A stretch of 43,812 nucleotides of DNA, taken from the NCBI GenBank assembly GCA_017646805.1, contig JAGCLW010000020.1, positions 1 through 43,812 of the forward strand. The letters are read 5' to 3'. This stretch comes from Paludibacteraceae bacterium (lineage in GTDB: Bacteria > Bacteroidota > Bacteroidia > Bacteroidales > Paludibacteraceae). The notes under the pieces were generated by a model, which searched no databases, had not been told where the DNA came from, and worked only from the letters and a program-made list of their open reading frames with translations. The position numbers and the translations under genes were made by a program. Below are positions 16,365 to 25,270 of this stretch, piece by piece; positions within the stretch are counted from its first letter, which is position 1; the number at the start of each line of letters is the position of its first letter.

Positions 16365-17180
16365 CTAAAATGTATTTATTGCTTGCTTGATTTTCACCAA
16401 ATGCGTTAATAATTGCTCCGTTTTTGCTAAATTCAACATGTTTGATCCATCGGATTTTGCTTTTTCTGGCTGAGGGTGAGTTTCCATAAAAATTCCATCA
16501 ACTCCAACAGCAATTCCTGCTCGTGCAATTGTTTCTATCATTTCAGGATTTCCTCCCGTCACACCACATGTTTGATTAGGTCGTTGCAAAGAATGTGTTA
16601 TATCCAAAACAACCGGAAATCCTAAACTTTGCATCACGGGAAGATTCGTATAATCTACAACTAAATCGCTATATCCAAAAGAATTTCCTCGCTCAGTCAA
16701 CATCACTCGATGATTGCCTGCATCTACAACTTTTTGAGCTGCAAATTGCATTGCTTCTCCTGCCAGAAATTGACCTTTTTTAATATTCACGACTTTCCCG
16801 GTTTTTGCTGCCGCAACCAATAAATCTGTCTGACGACAAAGAAATGCCGGAATTTGCAAAACATCAACAAAATCTTTTGCCATAACAGCATCTTCTGTTG
16901 TATGAATATCCGTCACTACAGGAATATCAAAATATTCTCCAACGGATTTTAATATTTCAAGTGCTTTCAAATCTCCGATTCCGGTAAAAGAATCAATCCG
17001 AGAACGGTTTGCTTTTTTAAATGATCCTTTGAAAATAAATGGAATTTTTAATTTATCCGAAACTTCTTTCAACGTTCCCGCAATATCAAAAGCCATATCT
17101 CGACCTTCGATTACACACGGACCCGCCAAAAGAAAAAAGTTACCAGAATCTGTATATTTTAATTTTTCAATCGAAAACAT
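16365..17180 (-). CDS. kdsA: 2-dehydro-3-deoxyphosphooctonate aldolase (KDO-8-P synthase)
   Basis: Condenses arabinose 5-phosphate and phosphoenolpyruvate to KDO 8-phosphate for the LPS inner core, in the cytoplasm. The 271-aa protein shows family motifs: FLLAGPCVIEGRD near residues 16-28, FKGSFKKANRSR at about 50-61, VTDIHT, LQIPAFLCRQTDLL, NIKKGQFLAG and DGIFMETHPQPEKAKSDG. It starts 4 bp after the aroC stop and is last in a four-gene operon ended by a terminator. Confidence 0.97.
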   Translation of the reverse strand: MFSIEKLKYTDSGNFFLLAGPCVIEGRDMAFDIAGTLKEVSDKLKIPFIFKGSFKKANRSRIDSFTGIGDLKALEILKSVGEYFDIPVVTDIHTTEDAVMAKDFVDVLQIPAFLCRQTDLLVAAAKTGKVVNIKKGQFLAGEAMQFAAQKVVDAGNHRVMLTERGNSFGYSDLVVDYTNLPVMQSLGFPVVLDITHSLQRPNQTCGVTGGNPEMIETIARAGIAVGVDGIFMETHPQPEKAKSDGSNMLNLAKTEQLLTHLVKIKQAINTF

Positions 17181-17184
17181 TTTC

Positions 17185-18267
17185 TCAAAATGACAAATTA
17201 GCTTTATCTTTTTGTGCCAATAAATAAAAATCCAAAAGCACCATTGCCGTCATTGCTTCTACGATTGGCACTGCTCTTGGAAGAACACACGGATCATGGC
17301 GACCTTCAACCTTAATTGTTGTTTGATTAAAATTTTTATCCACAGTTTCTTGTTCTTTCAAAATTGTGGCTACAGGCTTGAATGCTGCACGAAAATAAAT
17401 ATCTTGCCCATTCGATATTCCTCCTTGAATACCTCCTGAACGATTCGTTTTGGTCTCAATATTTCCGTTGCTCACCTCAAACAAATCATTTTGTTCACTA
17501 CCTCGAAGAGCAACATTAAAGCCCATTCCATATTCAAATCCTTTACAAGCATTTATGGACAAAATTGCAGCTCCAAGCGTTGCGTGCAATTTAGAAAAGA
17601 CAGGTTCTCCTAAACCAACAGGAACACCTTTGACTACGCATGTCACCACACCTCCTATCGTATCCCCATCTTTTTTCACCTCACGAATCAATGTTGCCAT
17701 TTGCTCTGCAACATTTGCATCTGGACATCGTACTGGATTCTTCTCTATTTCGGAACGTTCATAACACGTATAATCACCTTTCAGAGCAATTTCTCCGACT
17801 TGAGAAGTATAGGCATAAATGTCAATTCCAATCTGACGAAGATATAACTTTGCTACCGCTCCGGCAACAACACGAGCAATTGTCTCACGAGCAGACGTTC
17901 TTCCTCCTCCACGATGATCCCTTACACCATATTTGGATTGGTACGTAAAATCAGCATGCGAAGGACGAAACACATTGCGAAGATTTTCATAATCTTTTGA
18001 ATGCTGATTGGTATTCCAAACAACAAATGCAATCGGCATTCCTGTGGTAACACCTTCAAACACACCAGACAAAAACTCTACTTTATCAGCCTCATTTCGA
18101 GCCGTTGTGAGATCGGATTGTCCCGGACGACGACGATCGAGTTCTTTTTGTATAAATTCTTGATCTAAAATTAATCCTGAAGGACAACCGTCAATAATTC
18201 CGCCAACTGCTTTTCCATGAGATTCGCCAAAAGTTGTAAGACGAAATATGTTGCCAAAAGAATTCAT
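17185..18267 (-). CDS. aroC: Chorismate synthase
   Basis: Last step of the shikimate pathway: removes phosphate from EPSP to give chorismate, using reduced FMN. The product is 360 aa from ATG 18267 ([18 protein letters not shown]). Family motifs are [52 protein letters not shown] and [16 protein letters not shown] 18267 was chosen over the upstream start at 18291 because the family begins exactly here and because it overlaps the slyD stop (TGATG), a coupling arrangement. It is followed 4 bp later by kdsA. Confidence 0.97.
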   Translation of the reverse strand: MNSFGNIFRLTTFGESHGKAVGGIIDGCPSGLILDQEFIQKELDRRRPGQSDLTTARNEADKVEFLSGVFEGVTTGMPIAFVVWNTNQHSKDYENLRNVFRPSHADFTYQSKYGVRDHRGGGRTSARETIARVVAGAVAKLYLRQIGIDIYAYTSQVGEIALKGDYTCYERSEIEKNPVRCPDANVAEQMATLIREVKKDGDTIGGVVTCVVKGVPVGLGEPVFSKLHATLGAAILSINACKGFEYGMGFNVALRGSEQNDLFEVSNGNIETKTNRSGGIQGGISNGQDIYFRAAFKPVATILKEQETVDKNFNQTTIKVEGRHDPCVLPRAVPIVEAMTAMVLLDFYLLAQKDKANLSF

Positions 18268-18827
18268 CAATGACATCCTCCACAATTGCAACTTGAGTCA
18301 TCGCTGCAATCTCCACTACAATTACAACTTCCTCCACAACCTCCGCACGATGGATTGATATATGCAGACAATTCTTCATTAGAAGCAACGTGAGAAACCA
18401 CTACATCTCCAACAAAATTCAAATCATATCCGGCCAACGGATGATTAAAATCAATCGTTACCGTATTTTCATTTATCGAATCAACAACGCCTTGAAAACG
18501 ACGACCATCTTCCGACATCAACGGAATTATTTCGCCTTCAACAACGCCTTCATGCAATTTACCATCAACAATAAAAATCGATTTGTCTAAATCTTGTTTA
18601 TTTGCTTCATCATATTCTCCATAAGCGTCTGTGGCTTTGATTGTAAAATCAAACTTATCTCCTTCGGAAAGATTGATCAATTCTTTTTCAAATTTTTCAA
18701 GCGTAAAACCAAGTCCCGAACAAAATTCAAACGGTTGTCCCGGTTTTGTTTCTTCTTCCAATTCAGGAGCTTCTGTAGCCGAAGAAACATACAATTTATA
18801 ATTTACCGCAATAATTTTATTTTCCAT
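18267..18827 (-). CDS. slyD: SlyD-type FKBP peptidyl-prolyl isomerase with Cys-rich tail
   Basis: 186-aa isomerase and chaperone. The FKBP fold with inserted-in-flap (IF) domain is shown by [57 protein letters not shown], the IF-like segment to [25 protein letters not shown]. The last 26 residues (about 161-186) contain eight Cys and a final His in Gly/Ser context ([22 protein letters not shown]), comparable to the nickel-binding tail of E. coli SlyD, though that tail is His-rich. It probably binds a soft metal ion (inference). Its stop overlaps the aroC start by one base; ompH lies 28 bp upstream. Confidence 0.9.
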   Translation of the reverse strand: MENKIIAVNYKLYVSSATEAPELEEETKPGQPFEFCSGLGFTLEKFEKELINLSEGDKFDFTIKATDAYGEYDEANKQDLDKSIFIVDGKLHEGVVEGEIIPLMSEDGRRFQGVVDSINENTVTIDFNHPLAGYDLNFVGDVVVSHVASNEELSAYINPSCGGCGGSCNCSGDCSDDSSCNCGGCH

Positions 18828-18855
18828 TTCTATTTTTGTTTATCAAATTATCAAT

Positions 18856-19479
18856 TTACTTTTCTACATTGTATCGACTATTGAGTATCTCAACAACTTC
18901 CGCTGTGATGTTATACTGTTTTTCTGCATACAACACGTTATCTCTCATCGTATTCGTTATAATCATTTGATAAGGATGCGTCTTAACGTAATCATCAATA
19001 AACGCTTGAAGAGTGTCATTCAATTGCTGATTAAGTTTTGCTTGTTCTGTCATTAAATTTTCAGCCAATTTTGCTTCCAATTCTTCAAGATTTTGACGTT
19101 CTTTCATCAAACGATTATTTTCGGCTTCAGCACGCTCTTGAGATAAAAATGCACCGGCTTGCAATTTCTTCTGAAAATCCATCGCTTCTTGTTGCCATTT
19201 ATTTGCCTTTCGTTGAAGTTCCGATTTTGACTTTTCGCTTTGAATCAACAATTTTTCATTCGCTTTTTTTGAAAATTCATAATTCATCAACAAAGAATCC
19301 ACATCAATATAAGCAATCGGCATCGTCACCATTTGCACACCACTACTATCTTTTGCACTTACAACTTCATTCGAACTTGATTTTTTGTCACGAGGAACAA
19401 AAAGTTGCAAAGCAATCAACACAATAACAGCAATAGCCAACGTTGCATTTATCACTGTTTGAACATTATTATTTTTCAT
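18856..19479 (-). CDS. OmpH/Skp-family periplasmic chaperone
   Basis: 207 aa with an N-terminal hydrophobic segment (TLAIAVIVLIALQLFV) that may be an uncleaved anchor, then IAYIDVDSLLMNYEFSKKA, typical of the OmpH/Skp start. A long charged coiled coil (about residues 75-160: SKSELQRKANKWQQEA, LMKERQNLEELEAKL) forms the tentacles that hold unfolded outer-membrane proteins. The C-terminal strand AEVVEILNSRY closes the body. First gene of the operon with slyD, aroC and kdsA; a TATCTTTG box lies at 19520-19527. Confidence 0.88.
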   Translation of the reverse strand: MKNNNVQTVINATLAIAVIVLIALQLFVPRDKKSSSNEVVSAKDSSGVQMVTMPIAYIDVDSLLMNYEFSKKANEKLLIQSEKSKSELQRKANKWQQEAMDFQKKLQAGAFLSQERAEAENNRLMKERQNLEELEAKLAENLMTEQAKLNQQLNDTLQAFIDDYVKTHPYQMIITNTMRDNVLYAEKQYNITAEVVEILNSRYNVEK

Positions 19480-19519
19480 AATACGATTAAAATAAAATTT
19501 CTAAAAAACATATAGACTG

Positions 19520-19527
19520 CAAAGATA
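19520..19527 (-). promoter_or_regulatory. -7 box TATCTTTG of the ompH operon
   Basis: TATCTTTG on the minus strand about 40 nt before the ompH ATG (19479). A TTTG at 19551-19554 is 23 bp upstream, slightly further than usual. Confidence 0.6.
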
Positions 19528-19609
19528 ATAAAAAGAACGGGGCAATTCCTCAAATCCAAACAAATAAATCCTTTCGGATAGCAAAGATTTAACATTTTTT
19601 AGGAATAAA

Positions 19610-19648
19610 AAACAAATAGAGAAAGCAACCAAAACTGATTACTTTCTC
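19610..19648 (-). terminator. Terminator of the small transcription unit
   Basis: Stem ATAGAGAAAG/CTTTCTCTAT with a 16-nt loop, followed on the minus strand by TTGTTTTTTATT. It lies between the small 25-codon ORF and the ompH promoter. Confidence 0.65.
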
Positions 19649-19709
19649 TATCTTGCTTCTACTCAATCCTTTTCTATTACGTAAGATCGAGATTTCTCTT
19701 TGCGAATAA

Positions 19710-19787
19710 TTACTTATTCAACATTGGAACATAACGACGAATAACTCGTTTCCAAACCAAACAACAGATAAGATTGAATAAAACCAT
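19710..19787 (-). CDS. Possible 25-aa small protein
   Basis: A 26-codon ORF whose product begins MVLFNLICCLVW, then KRVIRRY and VPMLNK: a hydrophobic first half with two Cys and a basic second half. It is too short to judge by homology, and I do not recognise it. Support comes from context: a full consensus promoter (TTTG 19890-19893, 20 bp, TATCTTTG 19862-19869) starts a transcript about 70 nt upstream, and a hairpin terminator follows 60 nt after the stop. The transcript of about 245 nt could equally be a non-coding RNA. Confidence 0.35.
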   Translation of the reverse strand: MVLFNLICCLVWKRVIRRYVPMLNK

Positions 19788-19861
19788 AACTATATAATTA
19801 CTACTATGAAAAAAACTTCTACTTCTACTTGAGAATCCTATTTGTTTCTCATTTGAGAGTG

Positions 19862-19893
19862 CAAAGATATGTTATAAAACATAAAATACCAAA
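19862..19893 (-). promoter_or_regulatory. Promoter of the small transcription unit
   Basis: Minus-strand TTTG (19890-19893), 20 bp, then TATCTTTG (19862-19869): a full match to the phylum consensus. It does not belong to the ompH operon, which has its own promoter 340 bp further on and a terminator in between. Confidence 0.75.
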
Positions 19894-19959
19894 TATTTTT
19901 AATAAAAAGTATGCTTTAAAACACTTTTTTAACTTTTATTAACAGATAAGGTTGCAAAA

Positions 19960-20008
19960 AACAAAAAAAATGCAACGAACACAAAATAGTTCGCTGCATT
20001 TTTTATTT
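19960..20008 (-). terminator. Terminator of the calycin-like gene
   Basis: Stem ATGCAGCGAAC/GTTCGTTGCAT on the minus strand (one G-U pair), with an 8-nt loop, then eight Ts. It lies about 20 bp after the stop codon of the gene at 20026. Confidence 0.85.
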
Positions 20009-20025
20009 ATAAAACCAATCTGTTT

Positions 20026-21069
20026 TTAGTATTGAATATATTTTGAAGAAGAAACAGAACCATCAGCTTTTGTTTCTACTTTGATATTCATAACATTTTT
20101 CACCGGATTTTCTCCAAATAATTGACCATTGATTCCATAATATTTTACAGAAACAACCGGTGCTGAAGAAACTGCATTTTGTGCTGAAGCTGCAGACGTC
20201 AACTCAGACACAATAGAAATTGTTCCCATTTCAATTCCAGAAGACTTAGCCGAAAGTTCTAAATAAAGATATTTTTTGCCACCATTAATTTCAAAATAGT
20301 TATCTCCTTCTTCGACGATAGTTATTGTAAAAGATTGTTCTCCGATTGTTGTTTCAACAGAAGAAGTTGGAATAGAATAAGAACCTGCATCATCTGTCAA
20401 TTCCAAATTAGAGAATTCCAAATCAATGGTTTGTCCGGCAACAACAATACCACTTACTGAAATCGAACAAGACATATCTTCTTGATCAACTACAATCGGA
20501 GCAGTTACAGTAGTTGGAGTACCCATAAAAGTAATTGTAGTATTATTTTCAGAACTATAAACACCTGAATAATCTTCCACTGAAGTTTCTACAAATTCTG
20601 CCCCTACAATCACTACTTGAGCTACCTTATTAGCGTCAACGGTTTCTTCAGAAGTATAAACAGTAAGTTGAATATCCAATTTTTTCTTATATCCATCTTC
20701 TTCGTCTTCATACAAAGTTCCAGAATTTATTTGAATATACGTTTTAGAAGTTATTGATTCTACATAAGGACCTTCTTTTGTTCCAGTACAAGTCAAATTT
20801 CCGTCTTCACTCACAGAAATACCATCAACCTCTATATCGCCAATATTCAAGCCTGCAAAAGAAAAGTCTTTAATTGACATTGCACACGAAGAAGCTCCGT
20901 CTTCATGCAAAATGTTCACCATTGTTGGATATTTTGCCTCAGGTTGTTCATTAGGCTTCCAAACAGCAACCATCATGTTTTCGGCGTTATATTTTCCTGT
21001 AAAACTACTAATCGCTGATGCTCCTATTGCAAAAAGCGAAGCTAATGATAAAAGAAATAATTTTTTCAT
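20026..21069 (-). CDS. Secreted calycin-like domain protein
   Basis: 347-aa exported protein with a signal peptide (MKKLFLLSLASLFAIGASA). Two related beta-rich units follow: FTGKYNAENMMVAVW near residue 23 and DYSGVYSSENNTTITF near 166, each leading into a segment such as DFSFAGLNIGDIEVDGI or GIVVAGQTIDLEFSNLEL. This pattern resembles the calycin-like beta-barrel domain found in Bacteroidota secreted proteins. The C-terminus (VKYYGINGQLFGENPVKNVMNIKVE...SSSKYIQY) resembles a T9SS type A sorting domain or its Por-like strands. Ligand unknown. Own promoter box TATTTTTG at 21132-21139 and own terminator, so it is a single-gene unit. Confidence 0.7.
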   Translation of the reverse strand: MKKLFLLSLASLFAIGASAISSFTGKYNAENMMVAVWKPNEQPEAKYPTMVNILHEDGASSCAMSIKDFSFAGLNIGDIEVDGISVSEDGNLTCTGTKEGPYVESITSKTYIQINSGTLYEDEEDGYKKKLDIQLTVYTSEETVDANKVAQVVIVGAEFVETSVEDYSGVYSSENNTTITFMGTPTTVTAPIVVDQEDMSCSISVSGIVVAGQTIDLEFSNLELTDDAGSYSIPTSSVETTIGEQSFTITIVEEGDNYFEINGGKKYLYLELSAKSSGIEMGTISIVSELTSAASAQNAVSSAPVVSVKYYGINGQLFGENPVKNVMNIKVETKADGSVSSSKYIQY

Positions 21070-21131
21070 TACAATTTATATTTAAAAATTAAACTAATAA
21101 AAATTTTCACTTTCTTCTTTTTTTCGACGGA

Positions 21132-21139
21132 CAAAAATA
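21132..21139 (-). promoter_or_regulatory. -7 box TATTTTTG of the calycin-like gene
   Basis: TATTTTTG on the minus strand, leader of about 60 nt to ATG 21069. ACATGTTTAAAA lies at 21179-21190, the same distance upstream as in front of the T9SS-type operon. Confidence 0.55.
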
Positions 21140-21212
21140 TACATTTTTTAACAATTAAACGATTTTTTCAACAAAAAAACATGTTTAAAAGCACATTTTA
21201 CCAAATAAAATG

Positions 21213-21246
21213 TAAAAAAAAAGACCATTTCATGGTCTTTTTTTTT
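21213..21246 (-). terminator. Terminator of the TonB receptor-LRR lipoprotein operon
   Basis: Stem AAGACCAT/ATGGTCTT with a 3-nt loop (core 21223-21237), with A-run on one side and T-run on the other. Lies immediately after the LRR lipoprotein stop at 21251. Confidence 0.85.
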
Positions 21247-21250
21247 ATTT

Positions 21251-22132
21251 TTAAGGAATCGACTTAATTCGAGATCGTGCAACTTTTAAATATTCCGTCC
21301 AAACTTCCGGATCTCCCCAAGAATCCTTTCGATGTCTTGTCTTGTGTTCATCTGGGACATACACCACTAAAGAATTATTGTTTTTTATATTGATTGAATC
21401 TACCGAAAATTGCGTCAAAACTTTCGTCTTTTTATCCGCAGCCAAAGATACCGGCATCTTTGGAGGAATCGAATCATAACACCAAATTTCTGTGATTTTA
21501 TAACATCCTGCAAAAGCAAACGATCCAATTTCTAATGGTTTTGAACTAAATCCTTTTCGCATAAAAATCTTCTCTACATTTTTACAGCCATAAAAAGCAT
21601 TTGCTTTTACTTTGTCAACCATTTCCGGCAAATCGACTTGTGTCATGCTTTCACAAAAAGCAAAAGTATGAGCCGGAATTTCCGTAATCTGACTTGGAAT
21701 TGTCACATTTTCCAAATTTTTGCATTTATAAAACATAGAAGCAGACAATTCGGTCAAAGAATTTGGCAAAGTTACCGTTTTTAAAGAATCGCAGTGAGCA
21801 AACGCCCAAACGCCAATCTCTTCAATACCTTCCTCAATCACAACAACTTTGATTGCAGAATTTGCTTCAAATGCTTTTGATCCAATCTCTTCTATTGAAT
21901 AACGAATCGAATTATATTTTACAGAAGCAGGAACTACAACAGTATCTTCTTTCCCATTATACGAAACGATTTCAGCCGTATTATATTCAAGATCAAGCAA
22001 ATATGTAAAATCTTCAAAATCTATTTTTTGCTCCGTTGCTTCATCATCGTCTTTATCTTCATCTTCTTCACAAGCGACAAACAAAGGCATTGCAAAAAAG
22101 AACATTAAAATATAAAATAAATTTTTCTTCAT
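21251..22132 (-). CDS. BspA-type leucine-rich repeat lipoprotein (LRR_5)
   Basis: About 293-aa lipoprotein. The signal peptide (MKKNLFYILMFFFAMPLFVAC) ends in the lipobox LFVAC, followed by a very acidic stretch (EEDEDKDDDE) that favours surface export. At least four BspA-like repeats follow, with the pattern IGSKAFEAN, IGVWAFAHCDSLKTVTLP, ASMFYKCKNLENVTIP, AHTFAFCESMTQVDLP and ANAFYGCKNVEKIFM. Such repeats mediate binding to host or polymer ligands. It begins 13 bp after the TonB receptor stop and shares its transcript. I chose ATG 22132 over the TTG two codons upstream. The ligand is unknown; it may be the surface partner of the receptor. Confidence 0.88.
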   Translation of the reverse strand: MKKNLFYILMFFFAMPLFVACEEDEDKDDDEATEQKIDFEDFTYLLDLEYNTAEIVSYNGKEDTVVVPASVKYNSIRYSIEEIGSKAFEANSAIKVVVIEEGIEEIGVWAFAHCDSLKTVTLPNSLTELSASMFYKCKNLENVTIPSQITEIPAHTFAFCESMTQVDLPEMVDKVKANAFYGCKNVEKIFMRKGFSSKPLEIGSFAFAGCYKITEIWCYDSIPPKMPVSLAADKKTKVLTQFSVDSINIKNNNSLVVYVPDEHKTRHRKDSWGDPEVWTEYLKVARSRIKSIP

Positions 22133-22145
22133 AATCAATTATTTT

Positions 22146-25100
22146 TTAGAAACGGAAATCCATTTGGAATGTATAAGTACGTGGAGCAGAAACGTCCATC
22201 GGACGAGTAGAATATTCTGCATTCAAAACGTTATTTACAATTGCATTCAATTTGATTTTCTTCGTGATTTCAACTCCGGCACGAAGATCCCAAACTACAT
22301 AACCCGTGTTATGACTTTTCCAATATCCTGCCAAATCGCCAAACAACATATCGCGAACATAATCCATTGCATCCGGCATATCTTTTTGGCGTTCATCTAC
22401 CATAAAATAATCTACTGCAAGAGTTTTGCTCTTATAAATAATATTCGTACCGATTGACAAACGACGCCATTTCCAATCAAGAGAAGCTTTGAACGTATGT
22501 TTTTGACGATATTTCAAATATTTTGAATTATTAGATTTCATCTTCATTTGTAGCGGATCTACATACGATTCTTCTCGCTCATTGATTGCTTTATAATTCA
22601 CATCTTCCGGCTCTGTATAGACATAACCGATGTTGTACGTAATATTTGAATGACTATTGATTTCGCAAATTCCTGTCAAATTAACTTCCGCACCATAAAT
22701 GCGAGCTTTGTCCACATTAAAAAATTGTGCTCCAATACCAATTGAAGATCCATTTATCAACGACTCCATCAAATCATACATACTAAGAATTTGATTATAA
22801 GAATTATTATCAAACAATCCGATATTAAATTCGATCATATCCTTGTATTCGGTATAAAATGCGGCAATATCGATAAATCCTTTGAACGGACCAAATTGAT
22901 AACCTTGTTTGAATCCAAGTTCTACGTTGTATCCACTTTCCGGACGAAGATTATGGTTCGGATAAGCTCCGATTCCTCCAATATCTTTACGAACGTATTT
23001 TTCTGTAATCGAAGGATAACGGTATCCTTGTCCGTATGAAGCACGAAGGAAAGATGCTTTTCCTAATTGATAATTCAATCCTCCACGAAGAACAGGACGA
23101 ACCGGAATGTTCACTCCAAACAAATCAAAATTAGCTTCTTTCAATTTATCATCTACTCTATAATATTCAAAACGAGCTCCAATCGACAGATTCAATCGAT
23201 CAAAGAATTTGTCATCGTATTGAATATAAAGAGCTGCATTGTCCGAATTATGAACACCCGAAGTTTCGGCATTTGAATAAACATGCTCGTATGTTGCTCC
23301 TGCAGTCAACGTATTGTCACTACCAAAATTTTTTGAGAATTGATAATCCAAATAATACGCATCAGCACGATCGGCACGATTCAATTTTTTGGGTGTTTGT
23401 TGTCCATTATTCAACAATGTATTCAACAAATAATCCACACCACCATTCATGTCCGCTGGAAGTTCTTGTCCCATTACCCAACCAATCAAATCTACAAAAT
23501 CAGAATGATCTGCATTTGGGAAATACGTTGTTCCGATTTCTTTCAACGTTGCAACCGCATTACTGATTTGTTCTTTTGTCAATGGATTGGAACGATCAAG
23601 CATTCCTAAATTAGCGATAAGAGGAACAAGGCTCGAAACTCCCGGAATAACAGGATCTACCATTCCATCGATAATACTTTGAATTGTTCCTATCTTATTC
23701 GTTACTTGAGAAATAATATCATCTGTCGATGCCGAAAAATCAATGTCCGAAAAATCGAATGGATCTGCCTGACCTGCCGCAAGAGCTTGCTCTCTCATTT
23801 GATCCATCAATTCTTTCATTTTCAACACATCATTTGAAATCTTATCATAATCCACACCCATATTTCCTAAAATCTCTGTCAAAGATTTATCCGTTGGATT
23901 TGTTTGGATATTCGAATAAGATGTATAAAAACGAGCTTTTACCGTATGCGTTGTTCCATTGTCTCGATTATAATACGAAACGGTTGGATCTATATAAAAC
24001 TCATTTGTTTGACGAGCCATATTTGAAAGTGGAGATTGTTCGTATGGCGAAGACGACGAACGCCACAAAAATACATCAGCCGCTTCACTCGAAAGCAGAT
24101 TTGCATTCACTCCGGCTTTCAAACCTTTTATTTTTGGAGAATAATACATTGCATTCACTCCACCACGCACACGACGATTATATCCTCCTTTTTTGAATCC
24201 TTCATCATTGAACAAATTCACCGCCGCCGAAAGATCCCAATCGCCAATACGACGAGTATGAGAAATATCAATACCATTATTGATCGGATTTCGTATTCCT
24301 GAAAAAACAGTTTTACGAAGAAGTGGTTCTACTTCATAATCTCCCTCTTTCCAAAACTCCTTACTCCACCAACGATAGTCTTCATTTTGCGGATCAGCAT
24401 ATACTCCCATATAGATATTCACACGAGTCTCCGGATCAAGACTTGGTCGAGCTGTTCGTACGTTGATCAAACCATTCAACGCAGACGAACCATAAAGCAC
24501 AGAAGAAGCTCCTTTCATCACTTCCACTTGTGCAATATTTTCCATCGGAATAGCATTCCAATTGATTTCGCCTCCTGCAGGAGAAAGAATAGACATTCCA
24601 TCAACCATAATCAAGCAACGCGAACCAACACCATAAGTCCAACCCGAACCTCCACGAATACTTGGTTGTTTATCTTGCACATCTACTCCGGACAAATTAT
24701 TCAATGTAGAACGAAGATCGGAAGGAGATTGTTTTGTAACATCTGCAGCTTTTAATACATTCATAGAAACCGTAAGATCACTCAATTTTTGTTCAAAACG
24801 ACCGGCACTAACAACTACAGCATCTAATTCGCTTGACTCACCGTGCATGACTACATCTTGCACAAAATTTTTCTTACGCTCTACCAAACAATTGATTTGT
24901 TGAGTTTGATAACCCATGTAGCTAAACGTAAGCGTATAAGCTCCATCTTTAACAGAAAATTCATAATGTCCGTCAAAATCTGTAGCCACACCTTTTTTAA
25001 CTCCATCTACTTCATAAGAAACAGTAACTCCGATCATTGGTTCATTACCTTGATCTCCATCGTAGACATTACCCGACACTTTTGATTGAGCCATTGCCAC

Positions 25101-25151
25101 AATTCCAGACAATGCAAAACCTACACATGTCAACAAAAAACTCTTTTTCAT
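22146..25151 (-). CDS. TonB-dependent receptor with CarboxypepD_reg domain
   Basis: 1001-aa outer-membrane transporter. A signal peptide (LLTCVGFALSGIVAMA) is followed by a CarboxypepD_reg-like domain (VSGNVYDGDQGNEPMIGVTV...FDGHYEF...YMGYQTQ), then the plug (LDAVVVSAGRFEQKLSDL, NLSGVDVQDKQPSIRGGSGW, CLIMVDGMSILSP, VEVMKGASSVLYGSSALNG) and a 22-strand barrel ending in Phe (FQMDFRF). Around residues 425-590 there is an unusual insertion without barrel strands, rich in helix-like sequence (KMKELMDQMREQALAAG). No SusD gene is adjacent; instead an LRR lipoprotein follows 13 bp downstream. The substrate cannot be deduced. No clear promoter is seen in the 118 bp upstream. Confidence 0.93.
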   Translation of the reverse strand: MKKSFLLTCVGFALSGIVAMAQSKVSGNVYDGDQGNEPMIGVTVSYEVDGVKKGVATDFDGHYEFSVKDGAYTLTFSYMGYQTQQINCLVERKKNFVQDVVMHGESSELDAVVVSAGRFEQKLSDLTVSMNVLKAADVTKQSPSDLRSTLNNLSGVDVQDKQPSIRGGSGWTYGVGSRCLIMVDGMSILSPAGGEINWNAIPMENIAQVEVMKGASSVLYGSSALNGLINVRTARPSLDPETRVNIYMGVYADPQNEDYRWWSKEFWKEGDYEVEPLLRKTVFSGIRNPINNGIDISHTRRIGDWDLSAAVNLFNDEGFKKGGYNRRVRGGVNAMYYSPKIKGLKAGVNANLLSSEAADVFLWRSSSSPYEQSPLSNMARQTNEFYIDPTVSYYNRDNGTTHTVKARFYTSYSNIQTNPTDKSLTEILGNMGVDYDKISNDVLKMKELMDQMREQALAAGQADPFDFSDIDFSASTDDIISQVTNKIGTIQSIIDGMVDPVIPGVSSLVPLIANLGMLDRSNPLTKEQISNAVATLKEIGTTYFPNADHSDFVDLIGWVMGQELPADMNGGVDYLLNTLLNNGQQTPKKLNRADRADAYYLDYQFSKNFGSDNTLTAGATYEHVYSNAETSGVHNSDNAALYIQYDDKFFDRLNLSIGARFEYYRVDDKLKEANFDLFGVNIPVRPVLRGGLNYQLGKASFLRASYGQGYRYPSITEKYVRKDIGGIGAYPNHNLRPESGYNVELGFKQGYQFGPFKGFIDIAAFYTEYKDMIEFNIGLFDNNSYNQILSMYDLMESLINGSSIGIGAQFFNVDKARIYGAEVNLTGICEINSHSNITYNIGYVYTEPEDVNYKAINEREESYVDPLQMKMKSNNSKYLKYRQKHTFKASLDWKWRRLSIGTNIIYKSKTLAVDYFMVDERQKDMPDAMDYVRDMLFGDLAGYWKSHNTGYVVWDLRAGVEITKKIKLNAIVNNVLNAEYSTRPMDVSAPRTYTFQMDFRF

Positions 25152-25199
25152 TATTATATATGGATTGATTTAATTTCTCTCTAAAATGTCTCTTTCTTT

Positions 25200-25250
25200 T
25201 CACAAAACAAAATGAGAAAGAGAGATTTTTCTCCCTTACTCATTTTGCCT
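25200..25250 (-). terminator. Probable terminator of the FnIII surface protein gene
   Basis: Perfect 9-bp stem CAAAATGAG/CTCATTTTG (25208-25247) with an inner GAGA/TCTC pairing, followed on the minus strand by TTTTGTG. The T-run is short, so read-through to the TonB receptor gene is possible. Confidence 0.55.
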
Positions 25251-25270
25251 ATAAAAAAATATCTTATTTT

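Noticed and set aside
22146..25151. SusC/SusD-type polysaccharide utilisation locus
   Set aside because: The receptor has a CarboxypepD_reg domain, but no SusD, glycoside hydrolase or regulator lies nearby.
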